In this document: positions 45,383 to 53,817 of the stretch, piece after piece | Position numbering within the stretch: position 1 is the stretch's first letter | Layout of the letters: the number at the start of each line of letters is the position of its first letter | Position numbers and translations under genes: made by a program | DNA from: Planctomycetota bacterium | GTDB lineage: Bacteria > Planctomycetota > UBA1135 > UBA2386 | Length of the DNA stretch: 64,000 nt | Direction of reading: 5' to 3' | Assembly: GCA_016713175.1 (NCBI GenBank) | Contig: JADJPQ010000002.1 | Span: forward strand, 62,001-126,000 | Notes under the pieces: model-generated | The model's input: only the letters and a program-made list of their open reading frames with translations | Told to the model about the DNA's origin: nothing | Database searches by the model: none

Positions 45383-48300
45383 CTAGCGGACGCGCTGGAA
45401 CCGGTACGACAGGGCAAAGGTCTCGATGCTCGGTGCCACCGGCGGGTTGGCCTCGGTGTTGTTGGTCATCAAGAATCGCCAGTTGAGATAGCGCACATCG
45501 CGCGGCGTGAACGACTCGTTGGGCCCGACCGACCGCAGCGTGAACGCCGGGTCCATCAGGTTGTTGGGGTCCTCGGTGTAGCTGGTGACCGTCCGGTTGT
45601 AGAGGTAGGTCCACCAGTTGCGGTTGACGCCGCCGGTCGCCACCGGGCGATCGTCATACTTGCGGATGTGCGCGTCGCACGCCTTGTACGGATCCAACGG
45701 GAAGTTGGTCGCGTCAGGCCGCAGTTGCGGGTCGAAGCCGGCCGGGTAGAGGTTGCCCAGGTTGACCCACTCCTGCCAATACCACGGCGTGGTGTCGACC
45801 CGACCGGCGCCACGGAACTGCGGCACGATGCCGGTGCCGCCAGGCAACTGCGACAGCGGCGGATCGAACAGATAGGAGAATGCCGGCAGCACGTCCTGCG
45901 GCAGGTTCGGCGTTCCGTTGGCCAGGTAGAACGGTCCCAGGCGGGTGTCGGCGAAACCTTCTGGCACCCGGTGCGGGTTGAACAGGTCGACGAAGCCGGC
46001 AGTCGCCACGCTCTGCCGCTTCAGGAAGTCGATCATGATCCAGTAGAACGTGTTGTCGCCGCGGGCGGTCGCCGCCCCGGTCGGCGTGTAGCCACCGGTC
46101 GAGCTGTTCCACGCGGTGCTGCCGGCGCTGACGCAGATCGGCGGCGCGCCACTTGGCAACGCCGCGCGGCCAGCGGACAGCACGCGGAAGTTCGGCTGCG
46201 GGCCCGACTGCACCGTGATCGAGACCTGCCAGCCGTTGCTACCGAGGGCGACGTAGCCATTGCCGGTCGGCAGATCGGCCGAGTCGCAGTAGGTCCAGAA
46301 ATCGCCGAGCAGCGGCAACGCGATGTTGCCGGTCAACCCCTGGGTGAAGCGGTCGGTCTGGGAACGGGCGTTCAGGAAGTAGTTGACGCAGTTGTTCCAG
46401 AACCCGTTGACGAACGTGATGGCCTGTCCCGCCTGCACGGCGCGCCGGCCGTTGCCGTTGCCCCACGGCGAGATGATCCACGGGTTGTAGGCCACGTTGG
46501 CGGCGATGTCAGAACCGACGTTCGACACGCAGCCCTGCTCGATCACCGTCTCGTCGCGATAGACGAAGTACGGCTGCCGGAACTCGGGCAGCGGCAGGAA
46601 GCGGTTGACGCGGTTGGGTTCGTAGACCGTCGACTGTGGGTCCACCGTCAGCGGCGCATCGACGTAGGCGGCGTGCGGGTTCGGCTGGCTGTCGCGCTCG
46701 CCGGTCGCACCGTTGGCGCGCAGGTTGTGCGCATAGTTGTCGTTGAAGACGGGGAGGAGGCCCGAATCCGGGAACGTCGCCAGCGCGCTGAAGTTGCCGA
46801 CGCACGGCTCCGGTCGACGCTCGGAGTGCCCGAGGAACAACGTGATCCGGTCGAACTCATCGAACGTGATCGTGCCGCCGGCGAACGGCGCCCAGAACAT
46901 CTGCTCGACGTCGAGGTTGAAGTCGAACGGATCGACGCGCGACAGGCTCAGATCGATTTCGCGCCAGACCGTCTGCAGGCGGCAACCGTACGGATTGAGC
47001 GGGTTCTGCAGCGGCTGACCGAACGGCGTGGTCGACGTATTGCTCGCGATCTGTTCTTCGCCACCCACGGTCTGGGCGCACCAGCGCAGGTTCGTCGCTT
47101 GCGAGGCGACCGGCGCCTGGTTGAGGTTGTCGGCGATCTGCCGGACACGGCTCGTCGGGCGTGCCAGCAGGCGACCATCGACCTGCACGGCCGCGCCGAA
47201 CACGTCCTCGAGGCCGTAGGCCGTCGCGCGCGCGGTGCCGGTCCCTGGCTGGACCTCGTCGGGCATGTAGTACGACGGTTGCTCATCCTCGTCGCGGCCG
47301 GCGTAACGGCGAACGATCGACACCGCGAGGTTGTTCTCGAAGAACGGCCGCTGACCGTTGGTCCGCGTGTCGATCGAGAACGGAATGACCACGTTCTCGG
47401 CCCGGTCGACGACGTCGGCCTGCAGATCGACGGCGTTGCCCGACAGGTCGCGGATGCCACCGTTGCCCGCGATCATGTGCAGGTAATAGCGCATGTCGAC
47501 GCCAGCCGGCGGATTGCGCATCGTGTCGTCCAGGTAGAACCCGGCGTTCGGTTGCAGCCGGAGAGCCGTCTGCGAACCGTCTTCGTCGAACACCGAGGCA
47601 GCGACCAGGTGCGGCGTCCGGAACTTGTCGGCATCGAAGGCCGAACGATCCATGCCGGGCGTCGCGGTACCGTTCGGCCGATTCAGCACGAACTCCTCGA
47701 TCGCCGCCGCATCCAGCACGTTGCGGGTCGCGAAGAAGAAGCTGTCGGCCCACTTGACGGTCGTCATGTCGACCGGCTTCGTGAACCGGACCACGGCGCC
47801 GGCGAACGGCGAGACGTTCTCATTGGGCGCGCCCATCGAGCCATCGAGGTTCGGCAACGGTGTCGGCGAGAACGTGATGAAGTAGCGCGGGTCGTCGCCG
47901 ATGACATTGCCGCTGACCGGGTCGGTACGGCCACCGGCGGCAAACTCGGCCACCAGCACGGCACGCGGCGCGTTGCGGACCAGCCACGGCTCGAGCTCAC
48001 TCTGGATCGTCGGCGGGCCCAGGCGCTGCGGATCGATCTGATCGAGGCCCGGGATGAGCCGGATGCGCACGCGCACGTGCTGGGCGCCGGCATTGCCGCG
48101 ATCGTCATCGGGATCGGACACCACTTCGGCGGCGCCGAAGGGCACACCCGAATTGTCGGCCACGAACCGCAGCACGTCGCCGCGATCGATCTCGTGGACG
48201 ATGCCGTTCTTGTAGATGACGACCTCCTGCGTGAACTGATTGACCGGCGTCACGCGCTCGAGGAACATCACGATCTCGCCGACGACGCGCGCCGGCAGCG

Positions 48301-49240
48301 GGTCACGGACGAAGCCGCGCGAGAAGTCGGCCGACGTGTCCGCGGTCGCGCCGCTGCGGAAGTCGCGGATGATGGCGCGACGACCGGCGTTGTTCAGGCC
48401 GGTCAGCGCTTCGGCGGCATCGCCACGCAGCCCGGGAATGGCCAACGGCCCTTCCAGGGCGATTGCCACGCGGATGTTGGCGCCGACCTGGTCGGGGGCC
48501 TCGGGCAGACCAGAAGCGTTGTTGCGCGTCTGCAGCTGCAGGCCTTCCGTGCCCAGCAGAACCGGGTCGAGGATCACCGCCGTGTCGCGCACGACGACGC
48601 GCGCGGCCAGCGGCTCGAAGGCACCGGCCTGGGTCGGATCGCCGGCGATCTGCAGCAGTTGCACCGCCTCGCTGTTGCGCAGGCCGGTGATGTTGCCGCC
48701 GGTGCCGCGCGTGTAGAAGAAGCCGTCATCGATACCCAGTCGGGCCGAGAAGCGCAGCCGGATCGCGGCGTTGCGCGGCACGACCGAATACGGGCGTCCG
48801 GGGCCAGCCTGACCGAAGGCCATCGCCGTCACCGTGCGGAGCTCGTCATCGAGGGCATCGAACGCGTCCTGGAACTCGCGCGAACCGAAAGCCCGCGGAA
48901 TGAACAACCGCGGCTGCAGCGAGTCCGGATCGGCACTCAGGAAGTCGTAGAGGATCTCGCTGTCGGCCTTGTTCTCACCGGTGTCGCGCTCGTCCTGGAT
49001 GTCGGAGCCGATCATCACGTCGCGCTGAAACAGGTCGAACTGCAGGCCCTGGTCGGTCTGGCGCAGGCCGTACACATCGACCAGTCGACCGAACTCGACC
49101 GCCAGCAATTCGGGATGAGCGGTCGTGCCGACCGGGGTCGTGGTCGAGCCGCCACTGCCTCCGCATGCGGCCAGCAAGAGCGCGGCGCCAAGCACCGCGG
49201 CCCGCGCGCCCATACAACGACCGAGTTTGATGTCTGCCAT
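45383..49240 (-). CDS. Giant lipoprotein of the EFGRLVD family (copy 2)
   Basis: 1285 residues from the ATG preceded by GAGG; the signal LGAALLLAAC gives lipidated Cys26. It parallels the 1295-residue gene: LLAVEFGRLVDVYGLRQTD near the mature N-terminus, VVPRNAAIRLRFSARLGIDDGFF, and AIIRDFRSGATAD. Ig-like units include VRFTKPVDMTTVKWADSFFF, comparable with the TKPMD unit in the paralogue. A cysteine-poor, Asn/Asp-rich C-terminal part ends in FALSYRFQRVR, while the paralogue ends SLSLIFRMERLPQ, so even the last strand is related. It is probably surface-located. It heads the lipoprotein run after a 403-base gap, so a promoter is expected upstream. Confidence 0.75.
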   Translation of the reverse strand: MADIKLGRCMGARAAVLGAALLLAACGGSGGSTTTPVGTTAHPELLAVEFGRLVDVYGLRQTDQGLQFDLFQRDVMIGSDIQDERDTGENKADSEILYDFLSADPDSLQPRLFIPRAFGSREFQDAFDALDDELRTVTAMAFGQAGPGRPYSVVPRNAAIRLRFSARLGIDDGFFYTRGTGGNITGLRNSEAVQLLQIAGDPTQAGAFEPLAARVVVRDTAVILDPVLLGTEGLQLQTRNNASGLPEAPDQVGANIRVAIALEGPLAIPGLRGDAAEALTGLNNAGRRAIIRDFRSGATADTSADFSRGFVRDPLPARVVGEIVMFLERVTPVNQFTQEVVIYKNGIVHEIDRGDVLRFVADNSGVPFGAAEVVSDPDDDRGNAGAQHVRVRIRLIPGLDQIDPQRLGPPTIQSELEPWLVRNAPRAVLVAEFAAGGRTDPVSGNVIGDDPRYFITFSPTPLPNLDGSMGAPNENVSPFAGAVVRFTKPVDMTTVKWADSFFFATRNVLDAAAIEEFVLNRPNGTATPGMDRSAFDADKFRTPHLVAASVFDEDGSQTALRLQPNAGFYLDDTMRNPPAGVDMRYYLHMIAGNGGIRDLSGNAVDLQADVVDRAENVVIPFSIDTRTNGQRPFFENNLAVSIVRRYAGRDEDEQPSYYMPDEVQPGTGTARATAYGLEDVFGAAVQVDGRLLARPTSRVRQIADNLNQAPVASQATNLRWCAQTVGGEEQIASNTSTTPFGQPLQNPLNPYGCRLQTVWREIDLSLSRVDPFDFNLDVEQMFWAPFAGGTITFDEFDRITLFLGHSERRPEPCVGNFSALATFPDSGLLPVFNDNYAHNLRANGATGERDSQPNPHAAYVDAPLTVDPQSTVYEPNRVNRFLPLPEFRQPYFVYRDETVIEQGCVSNVGSDIAANVAYNPWIISPWGNGNGRRAVQAGQAITFVNGFWNNCVNYFLNARSQTDRFTQGLTGNIALPLLGDFWTYCDSADLPTGNGYVALGSNGWQVSITVQSGPQPNFRVLSAGRAALPSGAPPICVSAGSTAWNSSTGGYTPTGAATARGDNTFYWIMIDFLKRQSVATAGFVDLFNPHRVPEGFADTRLGPFYLANGTPNLPQDVLPAFSYLFDPPLSQLPGGTGIVPQFRGAGRVDTTPWYWQEWVNLGNLYPAGFDPQLRPDATNFPLDPYKACDAHIRKYDDRPVATGGVNRNWWTYLYNRTVTSYTEDPNNLMDPAFTLRSVGPNESFTPRDVRYLNWRFLMTNNTEANPPVAPSIETFALSYRFQRVR

Positions 49241-49643
49241 GTTCCTCTGCGTGGTCAATCTTGGATCATCGTTGCCACGGACTGGACGCGACTGGCGCAG
49301 GACGCCAGGAGCGGGACAGCCCGGGGCACAGGAGCGACCTGGCCCGAAAACCCGGCTGCGGCTCGTCGCGCGGTCCGGCGTGCGGACCGCTTTGGGGAGA
49401 GACCAGCGGCAGCGAGGGAGAGGGACAGATCCAGGGGATGTTACAACACGGCGCCACCGCAAGCCGGTCGTTCCGGCCAGTTGCAACGCCATGTCGAAGC
49501 GCTTGCGTTCAACTATCATGCCGTCGGAGCGCTCGTTGACAAGAGTACACAACTCGTTTTCGGCACTATGGTTGTGTCGACAGAAGAAACTCGCCAGAGC
49601 GCCATGCCAAGCCGGATTGCGCGTCCCCGCAGTGCGGATCCGC
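49241..49643. other. 403-base intergenic region upstream of the lipoprotein run
   Basis: It lies between the pyrB stop and the start of the giant lipoprotein gene on the minus strand. About 49491-49590 is the most AT-rich patch in the area and holds the inverted repeat listed separately. On the minus strand TTGTCA (49537-49542) and GATAGT (49512-49517) with a 19-base spacer form a poor promoter candidate. No coding open frame is convincing. Confidence 0.5.
49547..49577. promoter_or_regulatory. Inverted repeat ACACAAC/GTTGTGT, possible operator
   Basis: Two perfect 7-base arms separated by 17 bases in an AT-rich part of the gap upstream of the lipoprotein run. The position, about 300 bases before the start on the minus strand, is compatible with a regulator site for the lipoprotein genes. 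No known consensus is recognised. Confidence 0.3.
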
Positions 49644-51011
49644 TCAGACCGTGCCTGCGTTCTCAGGCCCGCGGCCGGCAACCTGGAACCCGGCGGCGAG
49701 CGCCTGGGCTTCCGACTCGAACCACACGCGTTCTTCCGTCCGCAGCCGCCGCGCTTCCGGCGCGTTGTAGCGGAAGACCTGCTGGCTGCCGGCGACGCCG
49801 ACGAAACGAGCCTCGACTTCGCGTTCGCAGTAGGCGCACGCCAGGATCGGCGGCGACTCGCTGTCGCGAAGCCGGAAGTCCCGGGTCAGGTAGCGGACGC
49901 CTTCCCCATTGGTGATGCAGCGCTCGTTGCGGCAGCGCAACCCGGCACCCGCTTGGATCCCCAGCGTGGTCGACACCAGCGCCGGCGGCGACGACCGCAG
50001 CTGGATGCGCCCTAGCAGGAACGCCATCAGCGCCATCCGCATCGGCACGCCGAGCTCCGCCTGCCGGAAGTAGACCGACCGCGGATCGTCGTCGACGTCG
50101 TAGTCGATCTCGTCGACTCGCGGCAACGGATGCATGACCCGCGCGTCCTTGGCAGCCGCCGCCCGCAGCGTGTGACTCGACAGCCGAGGGTAGTTCTTGG
50201 TCTCCTCGCCGGAGTGGCGCTCGCGCTGCGCCCGCGTCATGTAGATCGCGTCGATCCGGTTGACCTCGTGGGCCGTCAGGTTGGTGAACAGCGCGAGCTG
50301 GTGCGGCTTGCTGGCGGTCAGGTAGGCCGCCGCGTTGTGGCTGCCGGCGATGCCCGGCAGATCGGCGACACTGGCCGCCGCGGCCTGCACGCCGAAATCG
50401 CGCCGCAGCCGATGCAGCACGTAGTCCGGCAGTTCGAAGCCCGGGTACGGCAGGGTGACGATGTTGGCGCCAAAGCGCGCCAGCGCGTAACAGAACGAGT
50501 GGATCGTCCGCGAGTAGCGCAGATCGCCGCACAACACGACCTCGAGACCTTCCAGCCGCCCCTTCTCCTTCCACAGCGTGTACAGATCGCACAGCGTCTG
50601 CGTCGGGTGTTCGTGGGCACCGTCGCCACCATTGATGACCGGCACGCGGGCGTAGCGGGCGGCAACGCGCGCGGCGCCGTCCTCGGGGTGGCGCAGCACC
50701 AGGATGTCGGCGTAACTGCCGCCGACGACCCGCACGGTGTCGGCCAGCGACTCGCCCTTGCTGCGGCTGGTGGTCTTCTCGTCGGCGGCGGTGATCACGC
50801 CGCCGCCCAGCCGCAGCATCGCCGACTCGAACGACAGCCGCGTGCGTGTGCTCGGCTCGAAGAACAGCGTGGCCATGATCGTGCCACCGCACAGTTGCGA
50901 CCAGTTGCGCAGGTTGTCGCGGAACTCGTCGGCGTGATGGAACAGCTCGAGAATCTCGGCGGTGGCGAGGTCGTCGATGGAGACCAGATCGCGCTTTTGC
51001 AGGTTGGCCAT
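49644..51011 (-). CDS. pyrB: Aspartate carbamoyltransferase fused to a PyrI-type zinc domain
   Basis: 455 residues. Residues 1-335 are a full ATCase catalytic chain: FFEPSTRTRLSFESA (51-65, phosphate loop), TTSRSKGESLADTVRV (80s loop), GGDGAHEHPTQTLCDLYT, and VMHPLPRVDEIDYDVD (substrate loop). It makes carbamoyl-aspartate in pyrimidine synthesis. Residues 358-400 match the zinc domain of the regulatory chain PyrI: LRCRNERCITN (Cys360, 365) and ACAYCEREVEARF (Cys392, 395), CX4C...CX2C. The roughly 100-residue allosteric domain of PyrI is absent. A tail (409-446, RVWFESEAQALAAGFQVAG) resembles the 'RPENRVWFxSxEEAxAAGYRPC' metal motif but lacks the Cys/His ligands. The gene is the last of the minus-strand housekeeping run. 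Confidence 0.92.
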   Translation of the reverse strand: MANLQKRDLVSIDDLATAEILELFHHADEFRDNLRNWSQLCGGTIMATLFFEPSTRTRLSFESAMLRLGGGVITAADEKTTSRSKGESLADTVRVVGGSYADILVLRHPEDGAARVAARYARVPVINGGDGAHEHPTQTLCDLYTLWKEKGRLEGLEVVLCGDLRYSRTIHSFCYALARFGANIVTLPYPGFELPDYVLHRLRRDFGVQAAAASVADLPGIAGSHNAAAYLTASKPHQLALFTNLTAHEVNRIDAIYMTRAQRERHSGEETKNYPRLSSHTLRAAAAKDARVMHPLPRVDEIDYDVDDDPRSVYFRQAELGVPMRMALMAFLLGRIQLRSSPPALVSTTLGIQAGAGLRCRNERCITNGEGVRYLTRDFRLRDSESPPILACAYCEREVEARFVGVAGSQQVFRYNAPEARRLRTEERVWFESEAQALAAGFQVAGRGPENAGTV

Positions 51012-51105
51012 CGAGGCGCACGATCATGCCGTGGCGACGGCGGGGCGACAACCGCACTCGGCCAGGATCGCCCGGATCGCCGGGTCCGGGGGCAGGCGGC
51101 CGCGT

Positions 51106-51165
51106 TCGGCGGCTGATCGGTCGGCGGCTGATCGGTCGGCGGCTGATCGGTCAGCGGCTGATCGA
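51106..51165. repeat. Four tandem 15-bp repeats at the end of bamA
   Basis: Units 51106-51120, 51121-51135 and 51136-51150 are identical (tcggcggctgatcgg). The fourth (51151-51165) differs at two bases and encodes the last residues of BamA. In the bamA frame the first triplet of each unit is CGA, except in the fourth, where it is the TGA stop. The array fills part of the 140-base gap before pyrB. Confidence 0.9.
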
Positions 51166-53817
51166 GAAGTAGAACTGCCGCCGATCGTCGGTCTCCTCGT
51201 ACTGCCATGGCCAGGCGAGGTCGAGCGCGATCGGAATCTCGAAGTATGGCACCTCGATCCGGATGCCGAAGCCCGACGCGCCACGCAGTTCGCGGAAGGT
51301 CGGATCGGCCAGATCCAGACCCAGGAGGCCGACGTCGGTGAAAACGACGCCGCGCAGCAGTTCGCGATCGCGCAGCTCGTGCTCGAGACGGGTCGCCACC
51401 AGCGGAAATCCGTACTCGGCGGTGAACGTCAGGATCGCCTCGCCGCCATAGGGCCGGCCGAACTGGCTTGGGCCGGCGCCACGCAGGTTGAAGCCGCGCA
51501 GGTTGCTGCCGCCCATGTAGAATCGCTCGGTCAGGAACACATCGTCGCTGCCGCCGAACCCGGTGGCCACGCCGAAGAACGGCTCCAGCCGCAGCACGTG
51601 CCGGTGACCGGCGTCGTTCTCCCACAGCGGCACGTAGGCATTGCCGCTCAGCGTCGCCTTCCACAGGCTCTCCTCGCCGCCGAGGAAGCCGCCGACCAGT
51701 TCGGCCGTAGCCACGAACTCGGCGCCGGCGGTCGGCCGGCGCAGATCGTCGAGGTCGCGATAGCGCGCCGACAGCCGCAGACCGCGCAGTTCGGTCTGGC
51801 CAAGCGCATCCCAGGCCGTGCTCGGCGCGTCTGCCGACAAGCCATCGACCTCGATCGTGTTGTGCCGGAAGCCGATCCCCGCCGAGATCTCCTCGGTGAA
51901 CCAGCGCGCCAGCCCGATGTCGGCGCCGAGCGTGTCGGTGGTGTAGCCGTCGCGGAACCGGCGGATCCGGCGCTGGCCGGAAACGCGCAGCTCGTGCGTG
52001 TCGAAGTGTTCGCCGAACACGTCGGGCTCGGTGAACGTCAGCTGGAACTGGCTGACCTCGGTGCCGGGCGCCAGCAGCATGTCGAGTTGCTGGCCGCCGC
52101 CGTGGAACGCCTTGTTGTCGATCACCTCGCCGAGCGCGGTGAACGGATTCGGCGAACTCGGCAGGTTGAACAAGTCGAAGTTGCGCTTGTTGAAGTTCAG
52201 CGACGCCTGGGCGCCGGCACCGGTGCTGATCCCGATTCCCCAGCGGAACTCGCCGGTCTCGCCTTCGGTGACATCGATCGCCAGGTCGACCTCGTCCTCG
52301 GACGCGCCGGCGGGCAGGATCTCGAAGCGCGGCCCCACCATCGTCACCGGATCCTGGAAGAAGCGGGTCTGGTTCAGGTAGCGGATCGAGCGATCGACCT
52401 TGCTCATGTCGATCCGTTCACCCGGCATCGCGTAGATCTTGCGGCGGATCACCTTGTCCCGCGTAAAGGTGTTGCCGCGGATCACCACGTCGCGCAGCGT
52501 CTTGGGCTGCCCCTCGAACACTTCGAAGGTCACGTCGACCTGCGCATCCTGAGTGTACGTCTCGCGCGGCGGCCACGACACCAGGCACGCGCCCGGCACC
52601 CGGTCCATGCCCGGGAACCGCCGCGACGGATGGCCGCGTTCGCCATACCAGTCCTGGATCGCGGTCTGGTCGCGGCGCAGGCGGGCGTGGTCGTAGAACT
52701 CACCGGGCCGCGACCGCAGCACCGCGGCGACCTCGTCGGCGCGATAGCGCGCCCGCCCCTCGGCCACCGGCTGATTGGACTCGTCGACGTGCACGACCTG
52801 GATCGACCGGATCCGGTAGCGCGGCCCCTCGACCACGAGGAACTCGAGGTCGACCTCGTCGTGACCCGGCGTGAACTCGACACCGACCAGATCGACGGTG
52901 GCGTCGAGGAAACCCCGGCTGCGGTAGAACAGGCGCAGCTTGTCGACGTCCTCGGCCAGCACTTCGCGCGAGTACGGCTCACCGCGGATCAGCCCCCATC
53001 GCGGATCACTGGCGATGTGCGACTCGCGCAGCAGGTAGTCGCCGGCACCGAAGATGCCGAGCGCCGGCCGCGACGGGAACGCACTGTTGCCGCGAAACCG
53101 GATCGTCCGCACGGCAACCTTCGGCCCCTCGTCGATCTTGAACGTCAGCACCTGGCGCGGCCGGTCGCCGACCGCGCCCAGGCCGATCTCGGGGTCGCGC
53201 ACGCCCAGATCGACGCTGCAGAACGCGAACCCATCGCGGCGATAGCGGGCGGTCAGCACGTTGCGCATCGCCTCGGCTTCCTTGCTGGTCACCTGGCGGT
53301 CGGTGTAGAGGCCGAGCAGGTCGTCGATCTCGGTGCGGGTGAAGTGGTGCAGCCCGGCGAACTCGACGCGCTCGTAGACCTGCACCTCGCGGTCGATCAC
53401 CAGCAGCAGCGTGACCTTGTCGCCGGTCGGCTGCGCCGCCACGGTGATCGCGAGCCGGCGCTCGTTCCAGGCTGCCTGGCAATCCGCGGTCACCTTGCGC
53501 AGCTCCAGCGGCTGACCGGTGCGCGTCGCCAGGCCCCGGAGCACGGCGGCGGCCACGTCCTCGGCCACCGGCACCAGCCGCCCGCGCGCATCGGCCTGCC
53601 GGATCAGGATCGCCGCCACCTCCCTGCCGGCCAGCGCCGCAACCGCCGGATCCCAGGAATCGTCGCGTTCCTGCGCCCGGGCTGCAGGCGGCGGCGCCGA
53701 CACCTGGGCCGGCAGCAACAGCGCCGACAAGGCCGCCGCCAGCACGACCCGTGACCCCGCCGTGCCACCGCCGGCGGCGCTACTGCATCGGTTCTGCCCT
53801 GCGCGTGTAGTTCTCAA
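51151..53817 (-). CDS. bamA: Outer-membrane protein assembly factor BamA (Omp85)
   Basis: Up to 888 residues. POTRA-like repeats occupy the N-terminal half (VQVYERVEFAGLHHFTRTEIDDLLGLY; VAVRTIRFRGNSAFPSRPALG; KTLRDVVIRGNTFTRDKVIRRKIY followed by VDRSIRYLNQTRFFQD). The C-terminal half is the 16-strand Omp85 barrel with FYMGGSNLRGFNLRGAGP, the lid-loop (V/L)RGF motif. The barrel ends QFYFSISR, without the usual C-terminal aromatic residue. BamA inserts outer-membrane beta-barrels. The start is uncertain: a TTG 38 bases inside the end of dnaB gives a good basic signal-peptide n-region, and a GTG at 53745 after the dnaB stop gives a shorter one. Its neighbours are dnaB and pyrB. Confidence 0.92.
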   Translation of the reverse strand: MRTTRAGQNRCSSAAGGGTAGSRVVLAAALSALLLPAQVSAPPPAARAQERDDSWDPAVAALAGREVAAILIRQADARGRLVPVAEDVAAAVLRGLATRTGQPLELRKVTADCQAAWNERRLAITVAAQPTGDKVTLLLVIDREVQVYERVEFAGLHHFTRTEIDDLLGLYTDRQVTSKEAEAMRNVLTARYRRDGFAFCSVDLGVRDPEIGLGAVGDRPRQVLTFKIDEGPKVAVRTIRFRGNSAFPSRPALGIFGAGDYLLRESHIASDPRWGLIRGEPYSREVLAEDVDKLRLFYRSRGFLDATVDLVGVEFTPGHDEVDLEFLVVEGPRYRIRSIQVVHVDESNQPVAEGRARYRADEVAAVLRSRPGEFYDHARLRRDQTAIQDWYGERGHPSRRFPGMDRVPGACLVSWPPRETYTQDAQVDVTFEVFEGQPKTLRDVVIRGNTFTRDKVIRRKIYAMPGERIDMSKVDRSIRYLNQTRFFQDPVTMVGPRFEILPAGASEDEVDLAIDVTEGETGEFRWGIGISTGAGAQASLNFNKRNFDLFNLPSSPNPFTALGEVIDNKAFHGGGQQLDMLLAPGTEVSQFQLTFTEPDVFGEHFDTHELRVSGQRRIRRFRDGYTTDTLGADIGLARWFTEEISAGIGFRHNTIEVDGLSADAPSTAWDALGQTELRGLRLSARYRDLDDLRRPTAGAEFVATAELVGGFLGGEESLWKATLSGNAYVPLWENDAGHRHVLRLEPFFGVATGFGGSDDVFLTERFYMGGSNLRGFNLRGAGPSQFGRPYGGEAILTFTAEYGFPLVATRLEHELRDRELLRGVVFTDVGLLGLDLADPTFRELRGASGFGIRIEVPYFEIPIALDLAWPWQYEETDDRRQFYFSISR

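Noticed and set aside
43622..49915. 2097-codon open frame on the plus strand opposite the lipoprotein genes
   Set aside because: It is antisense to two clear lipoprotein genes. The translation is Arg/Ala/Asp-rich with no domain, signal or repeat pattern, as expected for the shadow frame of a GC-rich gene.
51024..51284. Small minus-strand protein with SAADR repeats
   Set aside because: The repeats are the out-of-frame reading of the 15-bp array at the end of bamA; no independent start signal.
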